From JAEUKA01 sp044228505 (lineage in GTDB: Bacteria; Myxococcota_A; Polyangia; Palsa-1104; JAEUJZ01): DNA of 64,000 nucleotides. The position numbers were made by a program, and so were the translations under genes. The notes under the pieces are model-generated. The model worked only from the letters and a program-made list of their open reading frames with translations, ran no database searches and was not told where the DNA came from. Where the stretch lies: NCBI GenBank assembly GCA_044228505.1, contig JBGAUT010000004.1, forward strand, positions 62,001-126,000, given 5' to 3'. Of this stretch, positions 35,266-44,568 are shown piece after piece; position 1 is the first letter of the stretch; each line of letters starts with the position of its first letter.

Positions 35266-38200
35266 GAACAGCCAGGCTCCCTGAGGACTTTCTTTTCGCG
35301 GGCGCGTAGCTCTAGCGTCATAGAGGAACCGCCTTTGATCTGAAATTCGTGAGTTCCGGGACCAAGCCAGCGCTCCTCGGGAACGCAGCGGCCCTTCTTG
35401 TTGTGGAAGATCGTGACCAGTGCCAGCTTGTTTTGGACCCGCGCAATCGCTCCGCTGACTTCCTTGCGCTGCGATTTACTGAGGCTGCGTAGCGACTTGA
35501 GCTTCTGGTATTCACTCATCGCTTGCTCGAAACGGGCATCACCTTCCAGGCTGCGCCCCAAGTAGAAGCCCAGCTCCCAGGCAAACTTCGCGCACGCCGC
35601 CGGGGCTTCGCGAGCACACAGCGCGTTGGCCTGCGACAACCGTGACCGCGCCCGATCGTAGCTACCGTCTTTGAACGCGCTGGCTCCGGCGCGCACCAGC
35701 TTTTCGATCGCCTCTTGGCTTTGCGATTTGTCTTCCGCCTGCTCCGATTTGACCGGCGCGACCGGTGCAGTCACAGGTGCCGTAGCGACCGCCAGATCCG
35801 GTTTGTCAGGTTTGGCCACTGGCGCAGCCTCAGCAGCTTTTTCGGCGGCAGCTTTCTGCTGCTGATAAATCGCCGTCGCCTTGGAGCGCACCTCGGGATC
35901 GCGATCCCGCATCAGCGTCCGCAGAAGAGGCCTCGCATCCCCTTCCGGAAGCCGCGCACTCTCGGCCACGGCCACCAGGCGCACCTGTTTGTCCGAATCC
36001 CGCGCTGCCTTCTCGATCACCAAAGCGGCCGTCGTCGGATCTTGTGTTGCCGCCGCTTGGACCGCCGCCGCCCGCACCGCCGGCTCGCTGCTATCGAGGA
36101 GCGCCTTGGCGTTCTCGGGTGCCTCTGCCGCGACATTAAGCCGGCGCAGCAGGGCATACGCCAAGATTCCCTCGGGGGAATCGGGCTTCTCGCTCAGCAT
36201 CCGTTGCAGCTCTGGTATCGCCCGCTTGTCGTTAAGCTCGGCCAGTCGGCGTGCCGCCAGAAAACGGTTGCTCTGCTCGCCATCTTCCAGCGCGGCCGTC
36301 AGCGTCGCTGAGTCGCGATCGAGCGCATCGATCACCTGACGACGAACCTCGCTGTCTCCACCACGCAGCGCGGTCAGCACTTCGCCTCGCTGGCTTTCAT
36401 CGCCCAGCTTGAGCAGCGTCGTCCTCGCCAGCGTTTGCTCACGTCCCGCCGGACCCGCGACGATCTGCCCGAGCCAGCCCTTCACATCACGTAAGACATC
36501 TTGCTGGCCTTGGCCGATCAAGCGACGACCCGCTTCACCCAAGGCGCGAATGACGTCTTCTCGGACCGCCTGCTCTTTGTCTTCTAGGCCGCTACGCAAC
36601 GCGACGAGAGCCGAGCGATCCCGCACCCGCGAAAGGGCACGAGCTGCTCCCCGTCGGGTTGCCACATCGGTGCTATCCCGCAGCGCACGAGCCAGCGTGC
36701 CAACCTGTTTGGACGAACCGATCTCACCCAGGATCGCCAGCGCTTCCTCGGCCAGGAGCCCACCGCCGCCCTGCAAGGCACTCTCGGCCAGGCTGATGTC
36801 CTGCATCGCCAAGACTTGAGGGTCAGCCCCGGTCATCCGAATGATCGCGGTCGCAGCGGACTGCTGGAGCTGCGGTTCTGTCGGCAGAAGCCGCGCCTTG
36901 AGCAGCTCGATATCGGGTCGCTGACCGCTATAGCCCAGCCCAGTCACCGCCAGCGACTGCATACTCGCCGTCGCCGCAGGTGCATTGAGGACGCTGCGAA
37001 ACTGCTCGGGGTCGACCGCCTCTTCAAGCTGCGCCAGCAGCACCGCCGACTTCAGCCCATCTAGGCCCGACTTCTTGCTCTGCTCACGTAGAAACTGCTT
37101 TCCAGACGGTTCACTCAGCTTGGCCAGCGACACCGCGACCTGCCGCTGGGCATCGACGTTACTGCTCCCACCAAGCCGTACCCGCAGCCGTTCGCGTGCG
37201 CTCAGCTCGCCCGCTCGGGCAAGCTGCGGCAACACTTCGAGCTGACCAGCATCCGACACCAAGCCCTGTGCCACCGCTTGCGCGAGCAGCTTCCGAGCAT
37301 CGACGTCACCCGTCCCACACAGGTACAGCGCCGCCCGCAGCTTGGCTTGCTGGTCCCCTTTGCCACCCATCGCTTTTTTCAGCGCCTGCCGTCCCCGTAC
37401 ATCGCCAAGTTGATCGAGCGCTTCAGCCGCAGCCACCTGGAGCAGCGGCGATCGACCCTCTTTGTCCGCCAAAAGCCCCGCCAGCGGAGTGGTCGCATCC
37501 CGTCGTCCAAGCTGTCCTAGCATCTCGGCCGCTTTGATCTGAACCCTCGTCTCCGAGTCCGAAAGCAGCGGCAGCAGCACCGGTATCAGCGTTCCATCCC
37601 GCGTCTCGGCCAGTCCGCTGAGCGCCCCGGTGCGCAGCTCCACCGTCTGCGCCGCCAGGTCTTTCTTCAGTAGCTCGACGGCTTGCTGCCGCACTTCGAG
37701 CAGCCGCGTCGTGGCCGCCAGGCTCTCATCGTGGGCCGCCTGCTTCTGCCGCTTGTAGATCACATAGGCGGTCAGCGAGCCCACCCCCACCACCAACAGC
37801 GTCCCCCACACCGTCGCCATCAGCGCCCACAGCGGCCAGCCCTTTTTGACCACCTGGATCTGAACTTGTGACTGCCGATTGCCGGGAGTGAGCTTGTCGA
37901 TCTCTTCTTGCAGCGCCACCTCAAGGTCGCGCATCGATCGGTAGCGAGCCGCTGGCTCCTTGGCCAGCGTCTTCATCACCACCTTTTCGAGAGACTCCGA
38001 GAGCTGAATATTCGGCAGCCGCTGGCGCATCGGAGGCACCGGTGCCGAGGCATGCCCGAACATCACCGTCAGGAAGTTGCCATCATCAAACGGCACGATT
38101 CCCGTCAGCATTTCGTACATGATGCAGCCGAGCGCGTACTGATCCGTGCGTGGATCCAGCTCGAAGCCCTGTGTCTGCTCGGGCGACATGTACTGCGGCG

Positions 38201-38954
38201 TCCCGAGCACCATTCCCGGCAGCGTGTGCCGTTCCTTCATCGCCCGCTGCGCCTCGGCCCCGAGCTTTTCCGCCGACAGCGAGTTGAGATCGACTTTGAC
38301 GGCGGTGCCGCGATTGGTCGCGATCCCGAAGTCGACGATCTTCACAAAGTCCTTTTGCCCATCCTGCTCGACGAGAAAGATGTTGTCTGGCTTCAGGTCG
38401 CGATGGATGATTCCCTTGTCGTGGACGGCTTGTAGGCCTCGGGCGATCTGGACCGCTATCCGACACATCCGGAGCGCGTCCATCGGGCCTTGGCTTATCA
38501 CCTTGCTCAGCGTCGGCCCGCGCAAAAACTCCATCGCCAGATAGGAGCGATCGTCGGGTAGCACCCCAAAGTCAGACACCACGACGGTGTTCGGGTGCTG
38601 GACCTTGCCCGCGAGCTGCGCCTCTTGCAAAAAGCGATACTGCGCATCTTGGTCCTGCGGCTTGAGCAGAACCTTGATCGCCACCTCGGCGTCGAGGAGC
38701 ACGTGGCGAGCCCGGTACACGACCCCCATGCCACCAGCGGTGAGCCGCTCGAGGATATCGAAGCGACCGCCGATCACCGTACCAATCAAGTCATCGTTCG
38801 ACGATGCCACCGTTTCCGGAGCGCTCGGGGTTAGGCTCGGACTCGAAACCGCCGCGAGGTTGTCTTGGCTGCCGCACGAGTGACCATCCCCGTCTGGATA
38901 CAGCTCGCCGCAACGCTCACAGCGATGGGCCTGAGCGGTATTGTACAAGGTCAT
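35262..38954 (-). CDS. Membrane Ser/Thr protein kinase with zinc-binding N-terminus and HEAT array (kinase C)
   Basis: 1230 residues from the ATG at 38954 (an in-frame TTG at 38960 has no support). Residues 10-28 (HRCERCGELYPDGDGHSCGS) carry C12, C15, H25 and C27, probably a small zinc site. The kinase domain follows: TAGGMG loop, K94 in VAIKVL, HRDLKPDN (184-191), DFG (208-210) and SPEQ. After the membrane span (about 378-402) come about 600 residues of HEAT repeats, an Ala/Pro linker, a TPR-like region (DRARSRLSQANALCAREA) and a C-terminal domain with GRC and final GCS. These last parts match kinase A closely. It overlaps the PEGA gene by ATGA and is divergent from the FHA activator gene. 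Confidence 0.93.
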   Translation of the reverse strand: MTLYNTAQAHRCERCGELYPDGDGHSCGSQDNLAAVSSPSLTPSAPETVASSNDDLIGTVIGGRFDILERLTAGGMGVVYRARHVLLDAEVAIKVLLKPQDQDAQYRFLQEAQLAGKVQHPNTVVVSDFGVLPDDRSYLAMEFLRGPTLSKVISQGPMDALRMCRIAVQIARGLQAVHDKGIIHRDLKPDNIFLVEQDGQKDFVKIVDFGIATNRGTAVKVDLNSLSAEKLGAEAQRAMKERHTLPGMVLGTPQYMSPEQTQGFELDPRTDQYALGCIMYEMLTGIVPFDDGNFLTVMFGHASAPVPPMRQRLPNIQLSESLEKVVMKTLAKEPAARYRSMRDLEVALQEEIDKLTPGNRQSQVQIQVVKKGWPLWALMATVWGTLLVVGVGSLTAYVIYKRQKQAAHDESLAATTRLLEVRQQAVELLKKDLAAQTVELRTGALSGLAETRDGTLIPVLLPLLSDSETRVQIKAAEMLGQLGRRDATTPLAGLLADKEGRSPLLQVAAAEALDQLGDVRGRQALKKAMGGKGDQQAKLRAALYLCGTGDVDARKLLAQAVAQGLVSDAGQLEVLPQLARAGELSARERLRVRLGGSSNVDAQRQVAVSLAKLSEPSGKQFLREQSKKSGLDGLKSAVLLAQLEEAVDPEQFRSVLNAPAATASMQSLAVTGLGYSGQRPDIELLKARLLPTEPQLQQSAATAIIRMTGADPQVLAMQDISLAESALQGGGGLLAEEALAILGEIGSSKQVGTLARALRDSTDVATRRGAARALSRVRDRSALVALRSGLEDKEQAVREDVIRALGEAGRRLIGQGQQDVLRDVKGWLGQIVAGPAGREQTLARTTLLKLGDESQRGEVLTALRGGDSEVRRQVIDALDRDSATLTAALEDGEQSNRFLAARRLAELNDKRAIPELQRMLSEKPDSPEGILAYALLRRLNVAAEAPENAKALLDSSEPAVRAAAVQAAATQDPTTAALVIEKAARDSDKQVRLVAVAESARLPEGDARPLLRTLMRDRDPEVRSKATAIYQQQKAAAEKAAEAAPVAKPDKPDLAVATAPVTAPVAPVKSEQAEDKSQSQEAIEKLVRAGASAFKDGSYDRARSRLSQANALCAREAPAACAKFAWELGFYLGRSLEGDARFEQAMSEYQKLKSLRSLSKSQRKEVSGAIARVQNKLALVTIFHNKKGRCVPEERWLGPGTHEFQIKGGSSMTLELRAREKKVLREPGCS

Positions 38955-39134
38955 AGGCAAGCCCCCGTTGACCCGGTACTCAGAATGCGCGATGCGCCGC
39001 CCCCCTGGCGACGCGACGTGCAGGCAAACTTCATGATGCTAAGCCATTATTACACGAGCTTAGCTGTCCTTGGGGGCGGAATTTATCGGTTTTGTCCGTC
39101 GCTGCCCCGGTCGCTTCCGGTAGAATTCGGGGTC

Positions 39135-40589
39135 GTGGCGACTCAAGACTCACTATCGCGCACTGCCCAACCAGATGAAGCGACGCCGGTTGCCAAGGAA
39201 AGCCTGTATCCCACGCTGCGCATGGTGTTCAGCAAGTCACTCGGAATCATCGCTGCGAAGAATACCGTCGGCCCAGCGCTGCGGATGCGTGCCCCGGGAC
39301 ACGTGCAATCTGCTGGCCAGGCCACGCTGTGGCGGCTAGAGCCGGGTGTGCTACACGTCGGACGAGGTGCGCCCCCAGGTGAGGTCTGTTTGGCCGATGA
39401 CTCGCAGGTGTCGCGGCTCCATGCCACGGTGACGCTGCGCGCCGGCCAACAGCCGGTGTTACGGGACTTGGGCAGCTCCAACGGCTGTTTCGTAAACGGC
39501 ACACGCTGCGGTGAGGCCGAGCTCCGCGATGGGGATGTCTTACGTTTTGGCAGCTCACTGCTTTTGCTGCGCTATGAACCATGGCCTTGCCCGGACGCTC
39601 AGGTCGCTTCGCTGATTGGACAGAGTGTGGCGATTCGCCGGCTACGGCACGAGGTGGCGTTGTGGGCACCGGCGCTGTGTACGGTGCTGCTGCTCGGCGA
39701 CAGTGGCACCGGCAAGGAAGTGACCGCCCGTGCGCTCCATGAGCTGTCGGGGGTATCGGGGCCCCTGGTGGCGGTCAACTGTGCGGCGATCCCCGAGACG
39801 CTCGCCGAAAGTCAGCTTTTTGGCCATGTGAGTGGCGCGTTTACCGGAGCCAAAGCCCACCCCGGATATTTTCGTGCAGCCACCTTGGGCACGCTGTTTC
39901 TGGATGAAGTCGGTGAGCTACCGGCAGCCTTGCAGCCGAAGCTGTTGCGCGCTCTCGAAGAAGGCGTGATCACCCCGGTCGGTAGCGTGGAACCGCAGCC
40001 CTGCAAAGTCCGCGTGATCGCCGCAACCAACCGCAACCTGCCAAATGAAGTGCGGGCGGGAAAGCTGCGCGGTGATCTCTATGCTCGATTGAGCGAGATC
40101 GTGATTCGCCTGCCTACGCTGCGAGAGCGGCGGGAAGACATCTTGCTGCTGCTCTCCCACTTTGTCGGCGAAGGACCGCCGATCCAACCCGCGCTCGCCG
40201 AGGCCCTGCTGCTGTATGACTGGCCGTGGAACGTACGCGAGCTGTCCAAAGTGGCCACCGAGCTGCGCATCCGTGGTGCCAAGCTGCCTCAGCTTACCCT
40301 CGACCTCGTCGAAAGCCGTCTGCGGGCCGAGCCCGAACTTTTGCCTACTGCGCAGCGACCGAATGAGCCCGTCCAGCCGTCCTCTTCGCCGAGTCCGACC
40401 GCCAAACCCCCCACCGAGCTGACTCCACTTGGTCGAGACGAGCTACTCGCCGCCCTCAAATCCCACGGTGGCCGAATTGCCCAGGTGGCCCGCGCTCTCG
40501 GACGATCCCGGCAGCAGATCTATCGCCTGCTGGAACAGCATGGTCTGTCACCAAACAACTTTCGCGACGACAATCTCGATCCCGAGTAG
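39135..40589 (+). CDS. FHA-domain sigma-54-dependent transcriptional activator
   Basis: About 484 residues from a GTG at 39135, chosen because the upstream frame runs through AT-rich probable promoter DNA and antisense to kinase C. The FHA domain (about 65-150) has LEPGVLHVGRGAPPGEV, VSRLHATV and GSSNGCFVNGTR. The AAA+ domain has Walker A GDSGTGKEVT, the sigma-54 contact loop SGAFTGAKAHPGYF, Walker B GTLFLDEVGEL and the sensor region ATNRNLPNEVR. A Fis-type HTH ends the protein (RIAQVARALGRSRQQIYRLL). FHA activators in Myxococcus bind phosphothreonine and serve kinase pathways, so kinase C, divergently encoded, is a plausible upstream kinase (inference). Confidence 0.9.
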   Translation: MATQDSLSRTAQPDEATPVAKESLYPTLRMVFSKSLGIIAAKNTVGPALRMRAPGHVQSAGQATLWRLEPGVLHVGRGAPPGEVCLADDSQVSRLHATVTLRAGQQPVLRDLGSSNGCFVNGTRCGEAELRDGDVLRFGSSLLLLRYEPWPCPDAQVASLIGQSVAIRRLRHEVALWAPALCTVLLLGDSGTGKEVTARALHELSGVSGPLVAVNCAAIPETLAESQLFGHVSGAFTGAKAHPGYFRAATLGTLFLDEVGELPAALQPKLLRALEEGVITPVGSVEPQPCKVRVIAATNRNLPNEVRAGKLRGDLYARLSEIVIRLPTLRERREDILLLLSHFVGEGPPIQPALAEALLLYDWPWNVRELSKVATELRIRGAKLPQLTLDLVESRLRAEPELLPTAQRPNEPVQPSSSPSPTAKPPTELTPLGRDELLAALKSHGGRIAQVARALGRSRQQIYRLLEQHGLSPNNFRDDNLDPE

Positions 40590-40666
40590 CAGAACTTGAA
40601 AGCCTCGCTCGCTTCGGGGAAAACCTCGCTTGCCGAAATCAAACTTGGGCAAACGGGGAGTTCGCG

Positions 40667-41734
40667 ATGCGGGTGCTGGTGGTTGGTCCCGACTGGGAAG
40701 ACGGTTCCGAGGTTGGCTGCATAAATGGCCTGCGCGCCATGGGCCACGAGGCCACGCTGTTCGATCCGCGCAAGTACATCGGGGTGCCAAGGCCGCTCCA
40801 GCGCTACCCGCTTGCCTATGCCGCCGCCGAGTTTGTGCTGCGCGGAACCGTGCGCGAGCCATTTTACTTCGCCCAAAAGCCGCTCCTTCAGCGCGCCCGT
40901 GAGCTGCGCGTCGACATGGTGCTGGTCGTGCAGCTTCTATGGGTGCTGCCCGAGACCATCACCGAGCTGCGCTCAGCCGGGATCGTCTGCGCCGGCTGGT
41001 TCCCCGACGCCTTCACCAGCTTTGGCCGTGGAACTTTTTTGCTCGCGCCGTGGAACGGTCTGTTTTTTCAGGATCGCTTCATGGTCCAGCGCCTGCGCCA
41101 AAGCCTGTCCGCCGACTTCATCCACCACCTGCCCGAGTGCATGGACCGCGTCTATCACCGACCGATCGCGCTCACCGATGAAGATCGCCGCACCTATGGG
41201 GCCGATGTCGCGACCTTTGGCAACTACTACCCGTACCGAGCCAAGCTGATTGAGCCACTCCTTGATGGCGGCATCGACGTCAAGCTGTGGGGTGCTCGAC
41301 CGCCAAGCTGGCTGCATCACAAGGTGCACAACTTCTGGGCCGGAAAAGTCGTCCAGGGCGACGAAAAGTGCAAAGCAATGCTCGCCGCCAAGATCGCGCT
41401 CAACACCAACCACTACGCCGGGATTGGCGACGTCAACAAGCGCACCTTCGAGCTGGGCGGCATGGGGGCCTTTCAGCTCACCGACAACCGCCCGGCACTG
41501 AGCGAATACTTCGAGGTCGGCAAAGAAGTCGTCACGTTCGATGGACGGGCTGACCTCCGCGAAAAAGTACAGTACTACCTGGCCCGGCCTGAAGAACGGC
41601 AGCAGATCGCAAACGCCGCGGCCAAGCGGGCCCTGCGTGATCACACCTTCGAAAAGCGACTCGAGGTACTGCTCCGCACCGTTTCACTCGAACCTTACCC
41701 GGCTTCGCCTTCTCGCTCGCCGCGAGAAGGCTGA
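40667..41734 (+). CDS. CgeB-like glycosyltransferase
   Basis: 355 residues. The pattern fits CgeB/group-1 glycosyltransferases: N-terminal Rossmann start MRVLVVGPDWEDGSEVGCI, HHLPECMDRVYH with VATFGNYYPYRAKLI in the middle, and the C-terminal half with KRTFELGGMGAFQLTDNRPA, the motif that usually contacts the nucleotide-sugar. It probably adds a sugar to a surface or spore-coat polymer; donor and acceptor unknown. No signal peptide. The next gene is 36 bases downstream. The 3' end contains a 9-bp hairpin (41707-41731). Confidence 0.8.
   Translation: MRVLVVGPDWEDGSEVGCINGLRAMGHEATLFDPRKYIGVPRPLQRYPLAYAAAEFVLRGTVREPFYFAQKPLLQRARELRVDMVLVVQLLWVLPETITELRSAGIVCAGWFPDAFTSFGRGTFLLAPWNGLFFQDRFMVQRLRQSLSADFIHHLPECMDRVYHRPIALTDEDRRTYGADVATFGNYYPYRAKLIEPLLDGGIDVKLWGARPPSWLHHKVHNFWAGKVVQGDEKCKAMLAAKIALNTNHYAGIGDVNKRTFELGGMGAFQLTDNRPALSEYFEVGKEVVTFDGRADLREKVQYYLARPEERQQIANAAAKRALRDHTFEKRLEVLLRTVSLEPYPASPSRSPREG
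41707..41731 (+). other. Nine-pair hairpin across the glycosyltransferase 3' end
   Basis: GCCTTCTCG (41707-41715) and CGAGAAGGC (41723-41731) pair perfectly around a seven-base loop. It covers the last codons before the stop (41732-41734) and lacks a T-run, so it may be a mRNA stability element rather than a terminator. Confidence 0.5.
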
Positions 41735-41770
41735 GCCAGCCAGACCCATAAACCACTAGGAGACCCATCT

Positions 41771-42157
41771 ATGCGCAGCACATTCTTTGCGAAACTGCTA
41801 CTCGGTGCACTACCACTCATCGGCGTGGCGTCGGGGTGCTCACCCTATCAAGGTTCGGCGACGGCCTATCTGACGTGGCATGTCGTCGACGCTCGCGATC
41901 CCGACCCGCTGACGGCACCGTCCTTGGAGTGTGCGCTCAAGAACGTACAGTGGGTGCGGGTCCAGCTCGCGAACAGCACGCTGTTTGACTTCCCGTGCAA
42001 CACCTACAGCGGTGAGACCACGAGCTTCACGTCCGGAACCTACACCGTCGATGTGCTGGCGCTCAGCCCCACCGGGTCCGCCCAGGCCGCCCAGCGGATC
42101 TCTGTCGACATGTTCGGACGAACCAACCTCGGCCACTTTATCTTTCAAGTACGCTGA
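41771..42157 (+). CDS. Small predicted lipoprotein
   Basis: 128 residues with a signal peptide and lipobox GVASGC (Cys 23). The mature part is short and beta-rich, with two further Cys (SLECALKN and DFPCNTYSG) that could form a disulfide, and ends GHFIFQVR. I do not recognise the family. The stop codon and preceding codons lie inside the first copy of a 28-bp tandem duplication. It probably sits in the outer membrane or periplasm. Confidence 0.7.
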   Translation: MRSTFFAKLLLGALPLIGVASGCSPYQGSATAYLTWHVVDARDPDPLTAPSLECALKNVQWVRVQLANSTLFDFPCNTYSGETTSFTSGTYTVDVLALSPTGSAQAAQRISVDMFGRTNLGHFIFQVR

Positions 42158-42200
42158 CCCAAGGTCAGCCAGTCAAGTACCCTGACCCAAGGTCAGCCAG
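42145..42200 (+). repeat. Two-copy 28-bp tandem repeat with paired hairpins
   Basis: Copies 42145-42172 and 42173-42200 differ at one base. Each contains the inverted repeat CTGACC-CAA-GGTCAG (GCTGACC/GGTCAGC in copy 1). Copy 1 includes the stop codon of the lipoprotein gene, so duplication made a second hairpin downstream. It lies in the convergent interval before the P-loop gene stop at 42218 and may act as a bidirectional terminator. Confidence 0.85.
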
Positions 42201-42217
42201 GCAGGTTCGCGGACTGC

Positions 42218-43204
42218 TTAGCTCTTCGCCATGTCGGCGAAGGCGCTGGCCAGACCACCGTGGAGGGCGGAAATGTCGGCCTCACGCCACTCGCTGCGGG
42301 GCACGCGCACGAAGGTGGTCTTGTCGACGCGGTTGTCGAGCCGCGCCACCGGCAGATAGTAGGATCGCGACTCGTATCGTCCGTCGTGTTCGATGATCCG
42401 ATCGACCCGAACGGTGCCGGGACGATCGCTCTGCCCGATGAGATACGCCATGTCATCGGTGCCGTACTGGCCGAGCATGACTTCCATCGGCACGCAGTGG
42501 TGCAGGATCGATCCCTGGGCGTTCGGCTGGCCCCGGGCGATGTTCTTGCGACGACTCTCGGCGGGATCCACCCAGATGTAGAGCACGCTGGCGCGCTCCA
42601 AGATCGTGGGGGACAACACCTCAAAGGCGGTGCCGTAGCCGTGTGGCGGGCACAGCGGGAAGGCGGCACCGTTTGGTCCACCACGAGCGGCCTCGATCAC
42701 AATGGTCTTGCCGGTGCGATCCTGGCTGACGGTGCGGTTGAGCAGCTCCAGCTCGCGACTGGCCTCGGCCTCGATACAGGCGGCGACCTTCTTACGGATG
42801 CGGTGCGGGACATCGCCCATCACCTCGGGCAGACCAAACTTTTTGTGCGCCGCGTCGAGCCGGTCAAAGAGCAGCTCGGCCGCATTCGAGGTCGGATACG
42901 GCTTCTGCGCCAGCAGGTGCGCATAGTCCTCGTTGAGCAGCTCGATCAGCACCGCCCAGGTCCAGCTATCGCGAAACGGCCGATTGGGACCGTGATAGTA
43001 GACATCGTGCCAGCCGTGGGCGCGCAGCTCGTCGTCGATGCAGTGCATCAGGTGCACATACGGATAATCGTCAAGCTGGAGCGTCGGTCCCATGCCGAAG
43101 TCGCGACGGCACTGCTCCTCGGTGAGGCTGGCCATATAGGTGCGAACTTCCGATTTCCCCGAGGCTGGTAGCGAAAACAAAAGGACGGTGTCGAGCAGCT
43201 TCAT
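42218..43204 (-). CDS. P-loop NTPase-like protein of unknown function
   Basis: 328 residues. Near the start LLFSLPASGKSEVR is a Walker A-like loop. I see no reliable Walker B or family signature, so the fold is suggested rather than proven. Other segments include MGPTLQLDDYPYVHLMHCID, KTIVIEAARGGPNGAAFPLC and SVLYIWVDPAESRRKNIARG, which would suit a kinase-like nucleotide-binding enzyme. GGAGG seven bases before the ATG supports the start. No signal peptide. Confidence 0.6.
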   Translation of the reverse strand: MKLLDTVLLFSLPASGKSEVRTYMASLTEEQCRRDFGMGPTLQLDDYPYVHLMHCIDDELRAHGWHDVYYHGPNRPFRDSWTWAVLIELLNEDYAHLLAQKPYPTSNAAELLFDRLDAAHKKFGLPEVMGDVPHRIRKKVAACIEAEASRELELLNRTVSQDRTGKTIVIEAARGGPNGAAFPLCPPHGYGTAFEVLSPTILERASVLYIWVDPAESRRKNIARGQPNAQGSILHHCVPMEVMLGQYGTDDMAYLIGQSDRPGTVRVDRIIEHDGRYESRSYYLPVARLDNRVDKTTFVRVPRSEWREADISALHGGLASAFADMAKS

Positions 43205-43335
43205 CAGGATGCCTCCGTTACGAAGGGTGGCACTCTACCACAGTGTAGGCAGCGCACCCGACCCACTCTCTCCAGAAGATCGACCGACGGAGGGACGTTG
43301 CCAACCCCCTCCCGGCAAGGTCACAATCACAGACC

Positions 43336-44538
43336 ATGCCGCGACTACGCCAGCACCACGGACCTCGTTTCGCAGGGCGAACCCGGCTCGGCTGGATGGT
43401 CGCGCTGCTTGGCGTTGCCTGCACCTCCACGGCACGGTCCGCGCCCATGGTGGCCACCACCGAGATCGCCGCCCGTATCTCCAAGGTGGCGCAGAAGCGA
43501 GGCCAGTCCTCGCTCTCCGAACGACGTGAAGTATCCGCAGCAGCGCAGGCCATCTTGGCCCAGACCCCCGATGCCCAACAGCCGCCGTTTGCGGTCATTC
43601 AGCGAGAGCTGGTCCGTAAGCAAGTCGTGGAGCCGATCCATCGGCAGGTCCTGGCGGGCTTTGCCACCGCCGATCCCGGCTCGCTGCTCGAAGGTCTGAC
43701 CCCGGTCCTTGACCAAGCGCTGGCCGATCGCAAGTGGCGCTGGTTTGGCGTGGCCACCCAGCCCATCCCGGGCGACCCCGAGCGCAGCCGACTCCTCATC
43801 TTGCTCGTCGAGTCGGGGATCGATCTGGTTCCGCCGCCCGCCGCCAGCGAGCCATCGCCCAAACCGGTCCCTCTCCACGGCACGCTGCTACCGCCCTACG
43901 TTCGTCCACAAGTGCTCATCACTGACCCGCTGAAGCAGATCTCGCCGCTGCCCATCGAGGTACGCGGACGCGAGTTCCGTGGCGAGGTCCGCTGCCAGAT
44001 GCGCGGGCTCTACCAGATCGAGGTGATCGGCGAGTCCAAGCAAGGTCCGCATGTCCTGGCCAACTTCATCTGGCCGTGTGCCACGGACTTGCCCTCTGTG
44101 CCGCAGCAGCTCGCCCAGCCTGTCCCGAAGGTGCTGCGGACCATCCCGGAGTCCGAGTCCGAGCTTTTGCGGCTACTCAACGAAGACCGCAAGCGGGCCG
44201 GATTGCCGCCGCTCCGGCTCGATGACCGACTCACCAAAATCGCCCGCGCCCACTCCGAGGAAATGGCCAAAAAGCGCACCGTCTTTCACCACTCCCCAAC
44301 GACTGGAACCCCCGAAGATCGCGTCCGCCGCGCCCACCTCAAAAACTCGATGCTCGCGGAAAACCTCGCTCAGGCAAGCTCCGAGGAAGAGGCCGAGCGG
44401 AGCCTCCTTGACAGCCCCGGCCATCGTCGCAACATCCTCGACCCGACCCTGACCCAAGTCGGCATCGGCGTAGCGGCCATCGTCAGCCCACAGGGCAATC
44501 GGGTGCTCTACATCACTCAGCTTTTCTTAACGGAGTAA
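43336..44538 (+). CDS. Secreted CAP/SCP-domain protein
   Basis: 400 residues. The start has no clear ribosome binding site; an internal ATG about 20 residues in (MVALLGVACTSTARS) also gives a signal-like sequence. The middle (about 60-260) is unrecognised. The C-terminal CAP domain (about 275-400) shows ELLRLLNEDRKRAGLPPLRL, ARAHSEEMAKKRTVFHHSP, MLAENLAQ and LLDSPGHRRNILDPTLTQVG, including both conserved His. CAP domains are extracellular, sometimes calcium- or lipid-binding or peptidase-like. It is convergent with the lipoprotein deformylase gene. Confidence 0.85.
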   Translation: MPRLRQHHGPRFAGRTRLGWMVALLGVACTSTARSAPMVATTEIAARISKVAQKRGQSSLSERREVSAAAQAILAQTPDAQQPPFAVIQRELVRKQVVEPIHRQVLAGFATADPGSLLEGLTPVLDQALADRKWRWFGVATQPIPGDPERSRLLILLVESGIDLVPPPAASEPSPKPVPLHGTLLPPYVRPQVLITDPLKQISPLPIEVRGREFRGEVRCQMRGLYQIEVIGESKQGPHVLANFIWPCATDLPSVPQQLAQPVPKVLRTIPESESELLRLLNEDRKRAGLPPLRLDDRLTKIARAHSEEMAKKRTVFHHSPTTGTPEDRVRRAHLKNSMLAENLAQASSEEEAERSLLDSPGHRRNILDPTLTQVGIGVAAIVSPQGNRVLYITQLFLTE

Positions 44539-44568
44539 CGTGCGGCGAGCCCCAAGCGCGCACGCTTG

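Noticed and set aside
38865..39134. FHA activator starting at 38865.
   Set aside because: It would overlap kinase C antisense and pass through AT-rich promoter-like DNA; the GTG at 39135 is better placed.
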